Shown here piece after piece: positions 19,120-21,583 of a DNA stretch of 21,583 nt. The notes below the pieces were generated by a model. It did not search any database, was not told the DNA's origin, and was given only the letters and a program-made list of their open reading frames with translations. The stretch comes from Endotrypanum monterogeii. Lineage: Eukaryota; Euglenozoa; Kinetoplastea; Trypanosomatida; Trypanosomatidae. The DNA is taken from assembly GCA_000333855.2 (NCBI GenBank), contig CM007318.1, positions 923,204-944,786 on the forward strand. The letters are read 5' to 3'. The position numbers and the translations under genes were made by a program. Within the stretch, counting starts at the first letter, position 1; each line of letters starts with the position of its first letter.

Positions 19120-19132
19120 TATATATATATAT
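19120..19132. repeat. TA dinucleotide microsatellite
   Basis: Thirteen alternating bases about 0.4 kb before the rightmost gene. Confidence 0.75.
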
Positions 19133-19452
19133 TTGTAATTGGTGCTGTTCAAAGAAGTATATTTAGTGGTCGGTGTGCAAAAATCGCCTTGGAGAACGGA
19201 GCCCTGAATATAGCGAGCCCCAACAGCATCAGGTGAGTTTTTTATTCGCTTTCATCCCCCCTCCTCCCCTGCCGTCCTTGTTTTTCACGACACCTTTTTT
19301 TTTCTTAAACTATTGTCTCACCCACACACAGACGCGGTTTTGTGTGAAAAGCATTTTTAACAACAACAAAAAAAAGCGTAGAGGGTTTGTGTTTCGCGCA
19401 GCCGAACCACAGCGAAAAGCTTTTCGTTCAGAGTGTGGTTCAACTTATCGGC

Positions 19453-19515
19453 TTTTTTTTTACTATCCCTTTTTTTTTCTTCGCCTACGAACCCTCCGAC
19501 TCGACTCCTTGTGAG
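19453..19515 (+). promoter_or_regulatory. Poly-pyrimidine tract and trans-splice acceptor before the rightmost gene
   Basis: T8, ACTATCCC, T9 and CTTCGCC are followed by a stretch with no AG until GTGAG at 19514-19515, a clear acceptor candidate. The leader to the ATG at 19545 would be 29 nt with no upstream ATG. Confidence 0.65.
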
Positions 19516-19544
19516 AGGTCGGTAAAGCCAAGTGGGACACAGAA

Positions 19545-21583
19545 ATGACTTCCGAATCTCCCGAAAATCCGTCGAGGAGGCAGCCCTCACTGCGGGTTCG
19601 CGAGCCTTCAGTCGCCAACGCATCTCATCAGAAGGTGGTGGTGCTCAAGGGCTGCTACGCTCGACAGGGTGAGATAGGTGAGGCAGTTACACAGGAGCCT
19701 GCTGAGTGCGGTGTTGCCACGGCCTCGGCCGAGGCATTCGTGCGCACGGACGCCGTTGCGGAATCCACGATCCCTACATCGTTGGTGACCAGAGAGTGCA
19801 CCCCGCAGTTGGCAAACGAGACAGAGAGTGCTCTCATAGCCTTTCCCTCTGTGACAGGTCGCCACACACCATCGCGATCGCCACATCCGAAGTTGTCCAC
19901 AGGCTCCCGCCTCAGTGCGAATCAGCTGGGCATTCTGACCACACAGTCTGTTGATTGCGGTTTGCAGACATTCACCACTGTTACTTCTCGCCGTGCGCGA
20001 AGCTCCGCCACGGACAAAACGGATGTGTCTTTGACAGAGCTGGCGCTTTCCGCTGTTCTGCATCCATCAAAGGAGAACATTGTTGAGTTGGATCGGCCAG
20101 ACATTTTGTCTTCCGCCGAGGATTCCGATGCCATTAGGGACAGCTTGGATCGAGCGGCGGCCATTTTCCATCATACATGCAAGGGTTCAAGGTGGTGTGC
20201 TATCGTCTCTGCGAACCCAGAGGTGGTGCATCGCTTAGCAGCGACTGATATCGCATCTGCAACAGGTACGCAGATACCTGAAATATCTAACCTCACAATT
20301 ATTGCTACCGAGTCCGCTGGGCTTCACATTTGCTTCCAGCTTGCCACAGGCTGTAACGTGCAGCGTGAAGCCACATTGGGACGATGTCTTGAGAGGTGCG
20401 AGCTGAAGCTTCTTACAGAATTCTATCTTTCCTCCACCAAGGTGACACCGAGTCAATCTGGTGATGAAACTACCGAATCGGCTGCGCAACCACGCGGAGA
20501 TTATTGCGACACAATCAGGGGACTCTCAGCGACCTCTCACCACGGCCATCGCGGGTTCAGCGAAGACAATCGACAACTAGAAAAGGAACTTGGAACAGCA
20601 CTGGAGGACCTGCATTTTGTTCAATACCAGAAGGAGGAACAGAAAGAGAGGTTCTGTCTTCAGTTGGAGGAGGAACGTCGTAGTCATGCGCAGCGGGTTT
20701 CGGATTTGGAAAGCGAAGTGTTTACCCTTCGCCGAGATCATTGCCGACTTGACGAAGAGGTCTCCAGCCTTTCCTCGATGCTCCTCGAAGCCGAAACATC
20801 ATGCGATCAATTACGTAAGCGCATCCGGGACAGCGAGCGGGAACATCGTATGGCGCTAGAAAAGGCCACATCCGACAATATCGCCCTTCGCGACGAACAC
20901 GCTCTAATAGTATCCAACTACGAAGCCCAGTTGGAATCGCTGCAGATCCAGCTCCTCCATCAGAGCATCCGATCCCCAACGGAGCAGAACGCCACAGGTC
21001 TCAGCGCCTCCGTCCCCTATAGCCAACACAAAGGTATTCACACGGGATCCCATACTCCTCTTCACAACCACCCAGTGAAACACATTCAGTCTCTTCCAAA
21101 AACTTCCCATTACTGCACCACCTTTACCACATCCGCCCCAAGACCGGGCCCCGATATCGTCCAGTTAGCCCACAGTCCTGGCCAGGGCACCAAGTTCGAC
21201 AAAGCCACCTGCAACTACGCGACGCTAGAGGCGAGAAACAGTGCCGCTGACAGGGACCTCGCTGCTGCGCAGAAAGAGCTGGAGGTGGCGACGCAGCGGT
21301 GCGCGGAGCTGGACGCAGCCCGCTCTGCCGCCGAGGCGGAGCTGGAGGCGAGGAGCAGTGCCGCTGACAGGGACCTCGCTGCTGCGCAGAAAGAGCTGGA
21401 GGTGGCGAGGCAGCGGTGCGCGGAGCTGGACGCAGCCCGCTCTGCCGCCGAGGCGGAGCTGGAGGCGAGGAGCAGTGCCGCTGAAAAGGACGTCGCTGCT
21501 TCGCGGGCCGAGATACAGTCGGTTAAGGAGAGAGCCCGTCGCACCGTAGCTTCGGTCCGCAAGGAGTGGGAGGACAACAAGTT
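19545..21583 (+). CDS. Coiled-coil tandem-repeat protein with FAZ1-like domain (5' part, runs off right edge)
   Basis: 679 codons are visible, open to the window end. The start is supported by an in-frame TGA at 19512-19514 and by the acceptor just upstream. Order of parts: a Ser/Thr-rich N-terminus (1-200); a globular domain at about 213-300 with WCAIVSANPEVVH, DIASAT, ISNL and LHICFQL, alignable almost without gaps to residues about 280-350 of the leftmost gene and resembling the conserved domain of FAZ1-type proteins; coiled coil (about 341-473); a His/Thr/Ser/Pro linker (about 475-558); then 39-residue repeats rich in Ala, Glu and Arg from residue 561. It is probably a long filament-forming FAZ or cytoskeletal scaffold whose remainder lies outside the window. 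The family assignment rests on pattern recognition, not a search. Confidence 0.87.
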   Translation, partial: MTSESPENPSRRQPSLRVREPSVANASHQKVVVLKGCYARQGEIGEAVTQEPAECGVATASAEAFVRTDAVAESTIPTSLVTRECTPQLANETESALIAFPSVTGRHTPSRSPHPKLSTGSRLSANQLGILTTQSVDCGLQTFTTVTSRRARSSATDKTDVSLTELALSAVLHPSKENIVELDRPDILSSAEDSDAIRDSLDRAAAIFHHTCKGSRWCAIVSANPEVVHRLAATDIASATGTQIPEISNLTIIATESAGLHICFQLATGCNVQREATLGRCLERCELKLLTEFYLSSTKVTPSQSGDETTESAAQPRGDYCDTIRGLSATSHHGHRGFSEDNRQLEKELGTALEDLHFVQYQKEEQKERFCLQLEEERRSHAQRVSDLESEVFTLRRDHCRLDEEVSSLSSMLLEAETSCDQLRKRIRDSEREHRMALEKATSDNIALRDEHALIVSNYEAQLESLQIQLLHQSIRSPTEQNATGLSASVPYSQHKGIHTGSHTPLHNHPVKHIQSLPKTSHYCTTFTTSAPRPGPDIVQLAHSPGQGTKFDKATCNYATLEARNSAADRDLAAAQKELEVATQRCAELDAARSAAEAELEARSSAADRDLAAAQKELEVARQRCAELDAARSAAEAELEARSSAAEKDVAASRAEIQSVKERARRTVASVRKEWEDNK
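21225..21583 (+). repeat. 39-residue (117-nt) intragenic tandem repeat
   Basis: Unit starts (LEAR.SAA) are at 21225, 21342 and 21459, exactly 117 nt apart. Units 1 and 2 differ at only a few bases; unit 3 matches for the first eight residues, then diverges (AEKDVAASRAEI). The units are alpha-helical, GC-rich and charged (ELEVA.QRCAELDAARSAA). The array is short here and may resume beyond the edge. Confidence 0.88.

Larger units (their letters stand above)
16562..19452 (+). other. Long intergenic / UTR region, low complexity
   Basis: About 2.9 kb without a credible gene. It starts with C16 close to the stop codon, passes through a G/A-rich stretch (about 16700-16960) with a G-quadruplex motif, then becomes strongly C/T-rich on the plus strand from about 17300 onward with three TA microsatellites and C runs at 18522-18532 and 18885-18900. 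It should contain the 3' UTR of the stalk-like gene and the splice signals of the next gene. Apparent ORFs are Phe/Pro/Ser/Leu-rich products of T and C runs. Confidence 0.7.

Noticed and set aside
18700..19236. Plus-strand ORF of 178 codons
   Set aside because: It begins at GTG and is made of Phe, Pro, Leu and Lys runs produced by T, C and A homopolymers in an intergenic region.
21215..21580. Minus-strand repetitive ORF at the right edge
   Set aside because: It is the antisense of the 39-residue repeat; its Ala/Ser periodicity simply mirrors the sense repeat.

Overview
The window reads as nuclear DNA of a trypanosomatid (kinetoplastid) protozoan. The evidence is long intron-less coding regions, genes of one strand grouped together, large pyrimidine-rich and homopolymer-rich gaps with a poly-pyrimidine tract followed by the first AG shortly before each start codon (the trans-splicing signal), and proteins that look like parts of the trypanosomatid flagellum attachment zone (FAZ) and microtubule cytoskeleton. 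I see no bacterial operon features, tRNA, rRNA, CRISPR array or intact transposon. The genus cannot be fixed from sequence alone.

Layout. Positions 1-2328 hold the 5' part of a minus-strand gene that leaves the window on the left: a coiled-coil protein with a globular FAZ1-like domain followed by an 83-residue tandem repeat. Positions 2329-8544 are a gene-free divergent strand-switch region. Its plus strand is A/purine-rich on the left and T/pyrimidine-rich on the right, with two 13-base C tracts near the change-over. By analogy with other trypanosomatids it should be where two polycistronic transcription units start in opposite directions. Three plus-strand genes follow. The first (8545-11154) is a coiled-coil protein with a C-terminal C2-like domain, resembling the FAZ filament protein CC2D. 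The second (14738-16561) carries what looks like a dynein heavy chain microtubule-binding stalk without any motor. The third (19545 to the right edge) is a second coiled-coil repeat protein with the same FAZ1-like domain as the leftmost gene. They are separated by unusually long gaps of about 3.6 and 3.0 kb, full of T, G and C runs and TA/GT microsatellites.

How the genes fit together. All four proteins have the build of cytoskeletal scaffolds. Both edge genes have a FAZ1-like globular domain, then coiled coil, then a GC-rich tandem repeat, and lie head-to-head around the strand switch. I infer that this locus encodes parts of the flagellum-cell body attachment or basal-body-linked cytoskeleton. 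That is inference from domain architecture; no similarity search was possible.
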